DNA from: Alphaproteobacteria bacterium
Lineage (GTDB): Bacteria > Pseudomonadota > Alphaproteobacteria > Micropepsales > Micropepsaceae
Direction of reading: 5' to 3'
Assembly: GCA_017983635.1 (NCBI GenBank)
Contig: JAGOBA010000017.1
Location: 20,124-84,123, forward strand
Length of the DNA stretch: 64,000 nucleotides
In this document: positions 1-8,744 of the stretch, one piece after another
Layout of the letters: every line of letters begins with the position of its first letter
Numbering within the stretch: the first letter of the stretch is position 1
Notes under the pieces: generated by a model
Databases searched by the model: none
The model's input: the letters and a program-made list of their open reading frames with translations, nothing else
What the model was told of the DNA's origin: nothing
Made by a program: the position numbers and the translations under genes

Positions 1-1
1 G

Positions 2-1138
2 TTCGGTTGGACCCACCGCGCCCCGCGTCTGCCCATGATGCGGCGGATGTCGGCGGCACTGGAACTCTTCGATCGTTTTCAACTCACGCATGACCGTCCC
101 GACTTCCGCATTCGCCAGGTAAAGACGGGCGGACGAATCGTCGACGTCTTTGAGAAGGTCGTGACCGCAACGCCATTCGGAGCGCTGCTGCACTTCCGCA
201 AAGACATGGACGCGCGCCACCCCGCCGTGCTGGTCGTGGCGCCGCTATCCGGGCACTTCTCGACTTTGTTGCGCAACACGGTCGAGACCCTCCTGCAAGA
301 CCACGACGTCTACATTACCGATTGGCACAACGCGCGCGACGTGCCTGTTTCCGCCGGCGAGTTCGGTTTCGCCGACTACATCGACAGCGTGATTTCGTTT
401 CTGGAATACGTAGGCCCCGGCGCGCATGTCGTCGCCGTGTGTCAGCCCTGCGTCCAAGTTCTGGCCGCCGTCGCCTTGATGGCGGCCGACGATCATCCCT
501 GCCAACCGAAATCGATGACGCTCATGGGCGGCCCGATCGACGTGCGCCAGTCGCCAGCGACCGTCAACGCGCTTGCTTTCGATCATCCGATTGAATGGTT
601 CGAGAAAAACCTGATCACGACCGTGCCCTTGCGCTATCGCGGCGCGGGCCGGCGCGTCTATCCGGGCTTCGTTCAGCTGAACGCGTTCATGAAAATGAAC
701 ATGGCCCGCCACGTGAAGGCGCATCGCAAGCTCTACAAGCACCTCGCCAACAACGAGCACGAAGAGGCGGCCGCGATCAAAGAGTTCTACGACGAGTATT
801 TCGCCGTTCTCGACATGCCGGCCGAGTTCTACCTCGAAACCGTGCGCCTCGTGTTTCAAGAAGCGCTGCTCGCCAAGGGTAAACTCACCCACCGCGGCGA
901 ACGCGTCGATCCTTCGAAGATCAAACGCACAGCGCTGCTGACGGTCGAGGGCGAGCGCGACGACGTCTGCGCGCTCGGCCAAACCGCCGCCGCGCACGAT
1001 CTGTGCACCGGTCTGCGCCCCTATATGAAGCGTCATCACATGCAGGTCGGCGTCGGCCACTACGGCCTCTTCAGCGGCAAGCGCTGGGAGACGCAAATCT
1101 ACCCGCTCGTGCGAAACACAATCCTGTCGAGCAGCTGA
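2..1138 (+). CDS. phaZ: Intracellular polyhydroxyalkanoate depolymerase, 5' end outside window
   Basis: Alpha/beta-hydrolase of the intracellular PHB depolymerase family, which degrades stored polyhydroxybutyrate granules in the cytoplasm. The reading frame is open to the window edge, and the residues before the first internal ATG (position 35) still resemble the family's N-terminal region, so the true start is upstream; the family is usually about 400 aa. The nucleophile is probably the first Cys of VCQPC, the Cys that replaces Ser in this family. A late Asp (VEGERDDVCALG) and the C-terminal His (GVGHYGLFSG) complete a plausible triad. It converges on the next gene, with only 9 bases between the stops. 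Family call is firm; the N-terminus is unknown. Confidence 0.9.
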   Translation, partial: FGWTHRAPRLPMMRRMSAALELFDRFQLTHDRPDFRIRQVKTGGRIVDVFEKVVTATPFGALLHFRKDMDARHPAVLVVAPLSGHFSTLLRNTVETLLQDHDVYITDWHNARDVPVSAGEFGFADYIDSVISFLEYVGPGAHVVAVCQPCVQVLAAVALMAADDHPCQPKSMTLMGGPIDVRQSPATVNALAFDHPIEWFEKNLITTVPLRYRGAGRRVYPGFVQLNAFMKMNMARHVKAHRKLYKHLANNEHEEAAAIKEFYDEYFAVLDMPAEFYLETVRLVFQEALLAKGKLTHRGERVDPSKIKRTALLTVEGERDDVCALGQTAAAHDLCTGLRPYMKRHHMQVGVGHYGLFSGKRWETQIYPLVRNTILSSS

Positions 1139-1147
1139 ACGCGCCCC

Positions 1148-2428
1148 TTACGGCGCGGGCGTCGCATCCAGCAACTCCGTCGCCACCCGGCCATCGACAG
1201 GCTTGCCCGACTGAAGTCCCAACAGCGACATCGCTGTCGGATGCACGTCGATAATGTCGAGCGACGAAATCTCCTTGCCCTTCGCAATGCCGGCACCCCA
1301 CGCGTAGAACACGCCGTGCATCTCTTTGATTGCAGGGTCATAGCCGTGCGACGCCTTAAGCCCACCCAAATTCCCCGGCACGAAGGTGTCGGACCAGAAC
1401 CATGTCATCCCCATCAGATGCGCATACCACGGCAGGCTGCTCGCCGGCGCGATGTAGTAGGGCGGCTTGGCGACCAGCATCAGATCGCCGACCCGCGCGC
1501 TGTTGCCCAAGTGGGAATACGATGGATGCTGACCCGTGCGATAAACCGTGAAAGCGTCCTTGTAAGGCGCCAGCACCTTCTCGACACGCTCGATGCTCTC
1601 GCCCTTGTCGAGATAGAGATAGGCGCTACCGCCGTCGCCCGCGTCGTGCGCATAGATCCAATGCCGGTTGATAATGCGCCCCAGATTGACGACCGGATCG
1701 ACGGCGATCATGCCGTGATCCGTGCCAATGATCAGCGTCGCCTCGCGATCGGCCGGCAACGCCTTGATGCCTGCCATCAGCCGACCCACGATCGCATCTG
1801 CCTTGCGCACTTCGGCGAGCGTCTGCGGCGCGGTCACGCCGTTCACGTGCGCTTCGTGATCGGGCCCGCGAAAATAGAGTGCAATCAGCCGCGGCCGTTT
1901 CGCGTCCGTGCTCTTGAGCAACTCAAGTCCCCGCGTCAGCGTCTCATCGTCCGAGGGCGCTTGCTCCCACGGCACATAGGGATTGATGACGCCGGCAAGC
2001 GCCACCTTCTTCTTTACGTCCCAGCGGTTCGCAAAGTTTAGCGCCGCCGCCGGCACGCCCTGCCGCTCCGCCGCCGCCCACGCGGGCTCACAGCCAGAAA
2101 GCCACCCCGCATCCCCGTTCTCGTCGTAGGGCACACCGCGATCCGGATCGAAGAATTTGTTCTGCACGATGCCGTGATGCTCCGGCCAACAACCGGTCGC
2201 AAAGCTGGTGTGATTGGGCAGCGACATCGTCGGATAGACAGGCACGAGGTGCCGCGACCATGCACCTTCCTTCTTGATGACGTCCAAGTTCGGCGTCTTC
2301 GTCACGTCGGCCATTGCGGGCGCAAACCCGTCGAACATCACGAGCACGACAGTTCGCTCCGCCGCCAGCGCAACCCCTAGCGACAAGACCATCGCTGTTA
2401 CCAAGAATAAGAACCGCCCCAAAGTCAT
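1148..2428 (-). CDS. Secreted ectonucleotide pyrophosphatase/phosphodiesterase family protein
   Basis: A 426-aa member of the alkaline-phosphatase superfamily, NPP branch, which hydrolyses phosphodiester or pyrophosphate bonds with two zinc ions. Residues 1-22 form a signal peptide ending at ALA-AE, so it acts in the periplasm or outside. Metal and nucleophile motifs appear in order: VLVMFDGF (Asp), YPTMSLPNHTSFATG (Thr nucleophile region and PNH), GPDHEAH, GTDHGM and a C-terminal SHGYDP. The full set argues for an active enzyme. The substrate cannot be read from sequence. It is convergent with phaZ and has no obvious operon partner. Confidence 0.85.
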   Translation of the reverse strand: MTLGRFLFLVTAMVLSLGVALAAERTVVLVMFDGFAPAMADVTKTPNLDVIKKEGAWSRHLVPVYPTMSLPNHTSFATGCWPEHHGIVQNKFFDPDRGVPYDENGDAGWLSGCEPAWAAAERQGVPAAALNFANRWDVKKKVALAGVINPYVPWEQAPSDDETLTRGLELLKSTDAKRPRLIALYFRGPDHEAHVNGVTAPQTLAEVRKADAIVGRLMAGIKALPADREATLIIGTDHGMIAVDPVVNLGRIINRHWIYAHDAGDGGSAYLYLDKGESIERVEKVLAPYKDAFTVYRTGQHPSYSHLGNSARVGDLMLVAKPPYYIAPASSLPWYAHLMGMTWFWSDTFVPGNLGGLKASHGYDPAIKEMHGVFYAWGAGIAKGKEISSLDIIDVHPTAMSLLGLQSGKPVDGRVATELLDATPAP

Positions 2429-2481
2429 CGAGCCCTCGCAATTGCCTCAAAGCAGATCATGCGCCGGATGCGTCGCACCGT

Positions 2482-2799
2482 TCAAGTGCGCCCGACGAAA
2501 ACCTCGACTTCGGCAATCTTCTCGCCGTCAAAGCGGATCCACTCCGCCATCGATCCCGATCGCTCGCCCGCATGGCGATAGCGAACCATAAAGTCGGGTG
2601 CGCTGCCGAAGATCTGCACATCGGCGGCCCACGTCCGCCCAACATGCGGCCAAATCTCGTCGAGCATCCGGTCGCGGTCGTCATGGATGCCGAAAGGACT
2701 GACATGCCGGAAACTCGGCGCAAGAAGCCGCTCCAACCCGGCCCGATCGCGCTCCGCGAAACAGCGGAAGTAGTCCCGGATGGCTCCTGAATGATCCAT
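2482..2799 (-). CDS. SnoaL/NTF2-like small protein
   Basis: A 105-aa protein of the NTF2-like cone fold (SnoaL-like). The N-terminal helix pattern (IRDYFRCFAERDRAGLERLL) and the strand ending with an Arg/Trp-rich segment are typical. These proteins are either small isomerases/hydrolases or ligand-binding subunits. No catalytic residues can be assigned. It sits 23 bases downstream of the serine hydrolase on the same strand and may be co-transcribed with it. Confidence 0.7.
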   Translation of the reverse strand: MDHSGAIRDYFRCFAERDRAGLERLLAPSFRHVSPFGIHDDRDRMLDEIWPHVGRTWAADVQIFGSAPDFMVRYRHAGERSGSMAEWIRFDGEKIAEVEVFVGRT

Positions 2800-2822
2800 T
2801 CGATCCCTCCGTTCGCCCGCGG

Positions 2823-3959
2823 CTATTCCGCCAGCGCCTGATATATCGGCATGATCAACTGAAACGCGCGCAGATCGCCGGTGGTGCCTTCACCCATCTT
2901 GTTCATCACATAGGCAAAGCACGCGCGTCTGTCCTGATCGACGATGACAAGCGAGCCGCCCCAACCGCCCCAGAAGCACGAGTTTGGACTCGGCAGTGGC
3001 ATCGCTTCGCCCGGCAATCCATAGCCCATGCCGTAACGCACCGGGAGGCCCAGCACCAAGTCCGTTCCTTCGATCTGCGGCTCAAGCGCTCGTCGTGTCC
3101 CCGCTTCCGACATGATCCGCTTGCCCTTCGAGACGCCGCGATTGGCGAGCACCGTCTGGACTTCCGCGACGGACCGCGCATTGCCGATCCCACCGGCGGC
3201 CGGGATCTCGGCCGCCCGCCAACCACGCGTGCGCGGCTCCAGCGCAGTCAACGTGGGATTATCGAGCGTTCGCCCCGCAATCGTTTGCGGATCGCGGCCT
3301 TGGCCCAGAGGCGTCACCGGCGGAATGAGTTGCCCGACGCGCTGATCGTGCTGCGCCGAAAGCCCGATGTGAAAGTCGGCCCCCAGCGGCCCGGCTATCT
3401 CTTCGCGAAACAGCGTGCCGACAGTCTTCCCGCTGGCACGCCGGATCACCTCGCCGACCAAGAATCCCTGACTGAGCGCGTGGTACCCAGGCTTCTCGCC
3501 GGGCGTCCACCACGGCTTCTGCGCCGCGAGCAGCGCGCAAGTGCGGTCCCAGTCGTAAAGCTCTTCTGGCGTGATGCGAACGTCCCATCCCGCGAGCCCC
3601 GCCGAATGCGAAAGCAAGTGGCTAACCTTCACATGTGCCTTATCGTTCGCCGCGAACTCAGGCCAATACCGGGCGACAGGCGCATGCAGATCCAGCACGC
3701 CGCGGTCCGCGAGCAACAACGTGGCGAGCGCCGTCATCGTCTTCGTCGTGGAGTACACATTCACGATCGTGTCGCGGGCCCAGGCCTGAGTCTGCGCCTG
3801 ATCCGCAAACCCGCCCCACAGATCGACGACCATCTCCCCATCCACCGTCACGGCGAACGAAGCGCCGACATCGATCCCGCTCTTGAGATTGTTCGCAAAG
3901 ACCTCGCGCACCCCCGCAAACCGCGTGTCGCAATGGCCGTGAACCTGAGCGTCAGACAT
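2823..3959 (-). CDS. Serine hydrolase, beta-lactamase class C-like
   Basis: A 378-aa protein of the class C beta-lactamase/EstB/penicillin-binding-protein-like family. The SxxK nucleophile motif is STTK in VYSTTKTMTA, and a downstream Tyr (YHALSQGF) fits the YxN position. There is no signal peptide, so it is more likely a cytoplasmic esterase than a resistance enzyme. I chose the start at 3959 (MSDAQVHG): GGAG lies 8 bases upstream, and the longer frame reaching 4262 would overlap the divergent transglycosylase and encodes low-quality sequence. Confidence 0.85.
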   Translation of the reverse strand: MSDAQVHGHCDTRFAGVREVFANNLKSGIDVGASFAVTVDGEMVVDLWGGFADQAQTQAWARDTIVNVYSTTKTMTALATLLLADRGVLDLHAPVARYWPEFAANDKAHVKVSHLLSHSAGLAGWDVRITPEELYDWDRTCALLAAQKPWWTPGEKPGYHALSQGFLVGEVIRRASGKTVGTLFREEIAGPLGADFHIGLSAQHDQRVGQLIPPVTPLGQGRDPQTIAGRTLDNPTLTALEPRTRGWRAAEIPAAGGIGNARSVAEVQTVLANRGVSKGKRIMSEAGTRRALEPQIEGTDLVLGLPVRYGMGYGLPGEAMPLPSPNSCFWGGWGGSLVIVDQDRRACFAYVMNKMGEGTTGDLRAFQLIMPIYQALAE

Positions 3960-4140
3960 GAGGAATCTCCGCATTGTGTCGATGAGCGATGGTAGGCCGG
4001 GCCTGCCGTCCGGGGCCAGAGCCTCTTCACAGCCGAAAACGCCGAATCGCACGCAACTCCTGCTAAGCGACGAAGCGGTCGCAGCACGCGCTACAGGCGA
4101 AGGCTTGCACCGTGGCGCAAGCGGCCCGTAATTAGCGGTC

Positions 4141-5166
4141 ATGGGGGAATCACAAACACCCACAGTCACGCGGCGTTTTCGCATCGCCGGCATGAGCAGC
4201 GAGCGTTGTGTCGCGCGCGTCGAGGCTGTTCTGCGCGTTGTGCCGGGTGTCGAAAACGCCATCGTCGATCTCGACCGAGCCGAAGCCGTCGTGCGCTTGG
4301 CGAGCAGCGTGCCGGATGTATCGCTCGCCGCTGCCGTCGAAGTCGCCGGCTACACGCTACTGCTCGCCGCCGATCGCGAACCAGAAGCGGAGCCGGCACC
4401 GGCAGCGCCGTCGCCCGCGGCGGAACCAACTGCCACACAGCCGACGTTTGAACCGATTGGCGAAGCTGCGGAGCGGCGCTCGTGGATTCCGCCCTGGAGC
4501 ACCTTTTGGTTCGTCGCCGGGCGCGGCGTCGCGATCTTCTTCGCCGGATCGATCTTCCTGACGCTGCTCTACCGCTTCGTGCCGGTGCCGATCACGCTGC
4601 ACATGTTGGGCACGACGCTGATCGACGGCCACATGCTGCGCAAGGAGTGGGTTCCGCTCGAACGCATCTCGCCCAACCTTGTGCGCGCCGTGATCGCGTC
4701 GGAGGACGGCGAGTTCTGCAACCACTACGGCTTCGACTTCGAACAAATGGAAGCGGCCTGGAAAAGCGCCAAGCGCAACGGCGAGCGGCCGCGTGGCGCC
4801 TCGACGATCAGCCAGCAGACCGCGAAGAACGCATTCCTCTGGAACGGCCGGTCCTATCTGCGCAAAGGCCTTGAGGCCTACTTCACCGGCCTGATCGAAC
4901 TCGTTTGGCCAAAGCGCCGGATCATGGAAGTCTATCTCAACATCATCGAGTGGGGCCCCGGCGTCTTCGGCGCTGAAGCCGCCTCACGCCATTGGTTCCG
5001 CAAATCGGCGGCTAAGCTCACACCGCTCGAAGCCGCACGCCTCGCGGCTATTTTGCCCAACCCCAACCGCTACCGCGCCAACCCGCCCGGCCCCTACGTC
5101 GCCGACCGCGGCTACACCATCGCCGCCCGCGCCAACGGCGTCGACGCCAGGTGCGCCAGAAGGTAG
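4141..5166 (+). CDS. mtgA: HMA-like domain fused to monofunctional peptidoglycan transglycosylase
   Basis: 341 aa. Residues about 150-320 form a GT51 glycosyltransferase that polymerises lipid II into glycan strands: the catalytic-Glu motif ASEDGEFCNHYGFD, then GASTISQQ, LELVWPKRRIMEVYLN-type and GVFGAEAASRHWF motifs are all present. One membrane helix (about 121-145) anchors it in the inner membrane. Unusually, residues about 10-78 look like a heavy-metal-associated (HMA) ferredoxin-like domain: RFRIAGMSSERCVARVE followed by PGVENAIVDL and an AVEVAGY end. The first Cys of the usual CxxC is Ser, leaving one Cys. A Pro/Ala-rich linker joins the two parts. Frame is continuous, so the fusion is real in this sequence. 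Confidence 0.85.
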   Translation: MGESQTPTVTRRFRIAGMSSERCVARVEAVLRVVPGVENAIVDLDRAEAVVRLASSVPDVSLAAAVEVAGYTLLLAADREPEAEPAPAAPSPAAEPTATQPTFEPIGEAAERRSWIPPWSTFWFVAGRGVAIFFAGSIFLTLLYRFVPVPITLHMLGTTLIDGHMLRKEWVPLERISPNLVRAVIASEDGEFCNHYGFDFEQMEAAWKSAKRNGERPRGASTISQQTAKNAFLWNGRSYLRKGLEAYFTGLIELVWPKRRIMEVYLNIIEWGPGVFGAEAASRHWFRKSAAKLTPLEAARLAAILPNPNRYRANPPGPYVADRGYTIAARANGVDARCARR

Positions 5167-5211
5167 GGCGATAGTTGAGTGAATATGGCAAGAATCAAGT
5201 AGACTCCGCCC

Positions 5212-5880
5212 ATGCGCCGCCTCCACCATTTCCAACTTTCCCCATTCTGCCGCAAAGTTCGTCTCGTGATGGGCGAAAAAAAGCTCGTGTTCGAGAACGC
5301 GCCCGAAAAGCCATGGGAGCCCAAAGCGGATCTGTTTCCGCTTGATCCGTCGGGCCAGTTGCCTGTCGTCGTTGAGGACGGTGGTTTCCGCATTGCGGAC
5401 TCGCAGGCCATCGCCGAATACTTCGAAGAACTGCATCCCGACCCGCCGCTGCTTCCAAAGCGCCCCACTGACCGCGCCGAAGTGCGCCGGATCACGGCCT
5501 GGTTCGACCGCTTTTTCTTCAGCGAAGTCACCTCGACCATCATTCGAGAAAAGTTGATCAAACGCTTCGCCAACGGAGCACCGGCGCCGGACCTTGCCGA
5601 CATCCGGCGCGCGCTCGAAGCGTTGCGCAGGCACATGCGATTCATCGAAAACCTACTCGATCAGCGCGACAATCTTGGCGGAGCACTGGGCCTCGCGGAT
5701 TTCACCGGTGCCGCGCACTTTTCCTGCATCGATTATTTCGGTGACGTCCCTTGGGACGCCTACCCAAAAGCCAAGGAATGGTACGCGCGCCTGAAATCGC
5801 GCCCGAGCTTCCGTCCGCTTCTCGCCGACAATTTGCCAGGTATCGCGCCCCCGCCGCACTATGCGAACCTCGATTTCTAA
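5212..5880 (+). CDS. Glutathione S-transferase family protein
   Basis: 222 aa, the usual length for a cytosolic GST. The N-terminal thioredoxin fold is visible: FQLSPFCRKVRLVMGEKKL, the cis-Pro strand SGQLPVVV and the glutathione-binding ED-x-x-S-like segment IADSQAIAEYFEE. The C-terminal helical domain follows from about residue 85. It would conjugate or use glutathione in the cytosol; the substrate is unknown. It ends 20 bases before queG on the same strand, so the two are probably co-transcribed. Confidence 0.85.
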   Translation: MRRLHHFQLSPFCRKVRLVMGEKKLVFENAPEKPWEPKADLFPLDPSGQLPVVVEDGGFRIADSQAIAEYFEELHPDPPLLPKRPTDRAEVRRITAWFDRFFFSEVTSTIIREKLIKRFANGAPAPDLADIRRALEALRRHMRFIENLLDQRDNLGGALGLADFTGAAHFSCIDYFGDVPWDAYPKAKEWYARLKSRPSFRPLLADNLPGIAPPPHYANLDF

Positions 5881-5900
5881 GAACGGTGGGGAAGGGCGCG

Positions 5901-7013
5901 ATGAGCGCCGCACGCGATATCATCCGCGACTTGAGTTTGGCGCAAGGCTTTGATGCCGTCGGCTTCGCGCCCGCTGAACTTGGCGCGTCCGCGTCCGCGG
6001 GCCTGAAGGAGTTCCTTGCAGCCGGTCACCACGGTGATATGGGCTGGCTAGAAGCGCGCGCCAGCGAACGTTCGCAACCACGCCAGCTTTGGACCGAGGC
6101 GAAGAGCGCGATCGTCCTCGGTCTTTCCTATGCGCCCGCCGCCGACCCGCTCTTGAACTTGGAAGAGAAGCAGCGCGCCACGATCTCCGTCTACGCGCAA
6201 GGCGACGACTATCACGACGTCATCAAGAAGCGCCTGAAGGCGATCGCCCGCGCGATCATCGAAAAACTCGGCGGCGACATGAAAGTCTTCGTCGACACCG
6301 CGCCGCTCATGGAAAAGCCGCTCGCCGAAGCGGCCGGCATCGGCTGGCAAGGTAAGCACACGAACCTGGTCAGCCGCGAGCACGGCTCCTGGCTCTTCCT
6401 TGGTGTGATTCTCACGACCTTGGATCTGGGAAAGGGCGCGCCGGAGGCCGATCACTGCGGCACCTGCACCCGCTGCCTCGACGTCTGCCCGACGAATGCC
6501 TTCCCCGCGCCGCACAAGCTCGACGCCCGCCGCTGCATCTCCTACCTCACGATCGAGCACAAGGGTTCGATCCCGCGTGATCTGCGCCCGCTGATGGGCA
6601 ACCGTATCTATGGCTGCGACGATTGCCTCGCCGTGTGTCCCTGGAACAAGTTCGCAACCGCCTCGCGCGAAGCCGCATTTCACCCGCGCGCCGAACTGAA
6701 GTCGCCGCTGCTGGCCGAACTCGCCACGCTCGATGACGCAGCCTTCCGCGCCAAGTTCAAAGCCTCGCCAATCAAACGGATCGGCCGCGACCGCTTCGTC
6801 CGCAACGTACTGATCGCGGTCGGAAACAGCGCCGACAGGGCATTGGCCGGCGCTGCGAAGCAATTGCTCACGGATCCATCGCCCGTCGTGCGCGCCGCAG
6901 CCATATGGGCCTTTGCCCGGCTCGTGTCGCCTAACGCGCTCGTCGCCGAACGCAAGCAGCTTGAGAAGGGCGAGCAGGAGCCGTCCGTGCTGGACGAGTG
7001 GCGCGCTACTTAG
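5901..7013 (+). CDS. queG: Epoxyqueuosine reductase QueG
   Basis: 370 aa. QueG performs the last step of queuosine tRNA-modification synthesis, reducing epoxyqueuosine with a cobalamin cofactor and two 4Fe-4S clusters. The cluster motifs are CGTCTRCLDVCPTNAF and CDDCLAVCPWNKF. The C-terminal part contains the HEAT-like helices seen in family members. Start at 5901 (MSAARDII) is preferred because the longer frame from 5751 overlaps the end of the GST gene. Its stop overlaps the stop of the convergent TPR gene by a few bases. Confidence 0.93.
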   Translation: MSAARDIIRDLSLAQGFDAVGFAPAELGASASAGLKEFLAAGHHGDMGWLEARASERSQPRQLWTEAKSAIVLGLSYAPAADPLLNLEEKQRATISVYAQGDDYHDVIKKRLKAIARAIIEKLGGDMKVFVDTAPLMEKPLAEAAGIGWQGKHTNLVSREHGSWLFLGVILTTLDLGKGAPEADHCGTCTRCLDVCPTNAFPAPHKLDARRCISYLTIEHKGSIPRDLRPLMGNRIYGCDDCLAVCPWNKFATASREAAFHPRAELKSPLLAELATLDDAAFRAKFKASPIKRIGRDRFVRNVLIAVGNSADRALAGAAKQLLTDPSPVVRAAAIWAFARLVSPNALVAERKQLEKGEQEPSVLDEWRAT

Positions 7014-7795
7014 TTGTTGTTGACGCGAATCTTGAGCTTGTCCTTGACGACCTCAAGCTTCTCAATCTCGCGCCGGGCGCTGCGCGCCGCGTCGGCGGCA
7101 GCATCGGCAACCTTGCGATCCGGATCGCCGGCGATTTCCAGCACGCGCAAGAAGTCCTTGCGCGCACCGGGCTTATCGTTGAGCGCCGCGCGCAACAACC
7201 CGCGCTCGACCAGCGCCTCCGGGTAGTTCGGATCGATGACCAGCGCCTGCGTCACGTCGCCCATCGCGCCTTGAAAGTTCCGTTGCGCGCGCCGCGCGCT
7301 CGCCCGCAGCACGAGCGCCTCAGGGTTGCCGGGCTCCGCCACCAGCGCGGCGGAAAGATCGGTCTCGGCGGCGGTCCACTTCTTCAGCATCGCCGACGCA
7401 CGCGCGCGATCGATCAGATAGACTGCCTCGCCCGACATCAGCGCGAGCGCCGCCGTGAACGATGACGTCGCGAGTTCCGGTTGTCCGGCAAGAATCCAAG
7501 CGTTGCCCGCTTGTCCAAGCAGTTCCGCTCGCATCTCAGCCCCACCCGCCGAACCCTTGCGCGCGAGCGCATCAAGTCGCCGTGCCGCCTCGTTGTATTG
7601 CTTCAAGTTGATGAGCGCGACCGCCGCGCAGTGTTGCGCACCGGGATCGTCGTCTTCCTTCAACCGAACCGTCGCCATCTCGAACGCGTCATCGGCATGA
7701 CGCGCTACCATCTTCAAGCACCCGTCGTAGTCGAAGGGCTCGTCGGTGGGAGCTGCAAGCGCGGCCGCAGCCGCCAAGATAAGGAACTTGACCAT
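7010..7795 (-). CDS. Secreted TPR-repeat protein
   Basis: 261 aa with a signal peptide (MVKFLILAAAAALAAP). The rest is tandem tetratricopeptide-type helices from about residue 30 to 240, for example IDRARASAMLKKWTAAETDL and PEALVERGLLRAALND. TPR proteins mediate protein-protein contact; here in the periplasm or at the envelope. The longer frame (to 7951) would place the signal peptide internally, so 7795 is the start. Partner unknown. Divergent from the SDR gene. Confidence 0.75.
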   Translation of the reverse strand: MVKFLILAAAAALAAPTDEPFDYDGCLKMVARHADDAFEMATVRLKEDDDPGAQHCAAVALINLKQYNEAARRLDALARKGSAGGAEMRAELLGQAGNAWILAGQPELATSSFTAALALMSGEAVYLIDRARASAMLKKWTAAETDLSAALVAEPGNPEALVLRASARRAQRNFQGAMGDVTQALVIDPNYPEALVERGLLRAALNDKPGARKDFLRVLEIAGDPDRKVADAAADAARSARREIEKLEVVKDKLKIRVNNN

Positions 7796-7859
7796 AGGGC
7801 CAGACTTCGCAGACTCTGCGGCAAATTCAAGCCTTAAACTTCGGCAAGGTTGGCGGCGT

Positions 7860-8729
7860 GTGACGAACCGGCTGTTCTGCTTCGGATTGGGATTCAGCGC
7901 CGCGGCGCTAGCCCGCCGTCTGGCACCGAAGGGCTGGCGGATTGCCGGCACCGCACGATCGCGTGAACGCGTCCAGGCGCTAGGCGATCTTGGTTACGAA
8001 GGCTTCGCGTTCGCCGGCCCCCTGGCAAATCCCGCAGACACGCTGCGCGACACGACGCATATCTTGCTCAGCGTGCCACCCGGTCCCGACGGCGACCCGG
8101 TTCTGAAACATCACGTCCACGATCTCTCCGCTCTGATCCCACGCATCAAGTGGGTCGGATACCTCTCCACGACTGGCGTCTACGGCGATCACCAAGGCGA
8201 CTGGGTTGACGAGCAAACACCGGCCAATCCGGCGAGCGAACGCGGCAAACGCCGCTTGGTGGCCGAGCACGCCTGGGCCGCCTGGGGCACCGCAATGAGC
8301 GTGCCGGTCCAGGTCTTCCGCCTCGCAGGCATTTACGGCCCCGAACGCAATCAGCTCGCATCGTTGCGCGACGGCACCGCGCGCCGCATCGTCAAGCAAG
8401 GCCAAGTCTTCTCGCGCATTCACGTCAACGACATCGCGCAAGTGTTGGAGGCATCGATCGCCCGCCCGCGTCCCGGCGCGATCTACAATGTCTGCGACGA
8501 CGAACCCGCCCCGCCGCATGAAGTCATCGAGTACGCCGCAAAACTCCTTAACCGAGCCGCGCCGCCGCTCGAACGCTTCGAAGACGCGGCTCGCTCAATG
8601 TCCGAAATGGCGCTGAGCTTCTACGCCGAATCGAAGCGCGTCCGGAACGACCTCATTAAGCGCGAACTCGGTGTCGCCTTAACCTATTCGACCTACCGCG
8701 AGGGCTTGCGCGCCCTCCTGAAAGCATAG
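7860..8729 (+). CDS. NAD(P)-dependent SDR-family epimerase-like protein (YeeZ type)
   Basis: 289 aa from a GTG start. The N-terminus is a Rossmann motif, FCFGLGFSAAALARRL, and the central segment YLSTTGVYGDHQGDWVDE matches the atypical SDR a5/YeeZ group, which binds NAD(P) but whose reaction is not established. An in-frame ATG at 7746 exists but would overlap the divergent TPR gene and adds an Ala-rich low-quality leader, so GTG at 7860 is chosen; no strong ribosome-binding site decides this. It is 15 bases upstream of a glycosyltransferase on the same strand. Confidence 0.78.
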   Translation: MTNRLFCFGLGFSAAALARRLAPKGWRIAGTARSRERVQALGDLGYEGFAFAGPLANPADTLRDTTHILLSVPPGPDGDPVLKHHVHDLSALIPRIKWVGYLSTTGVYGDHQGDWVDEQTPANPASERGKRRLVAEHAWAAWGTAMSVPVQVFRLAGIYGPERNQLASLRDGTARRIVKQGQVFSRIHVNDIAQVLEASIARPRPGAIYNVCDDEPAPPHEVIEYAAKLLNRAAPPLERFEDAARSMSEMALSFYAESKRVRNDLIKRELGVALTYSTYREGLRALLKA

Positions 8730-8744
8730 AGACAATCGCCTGGC

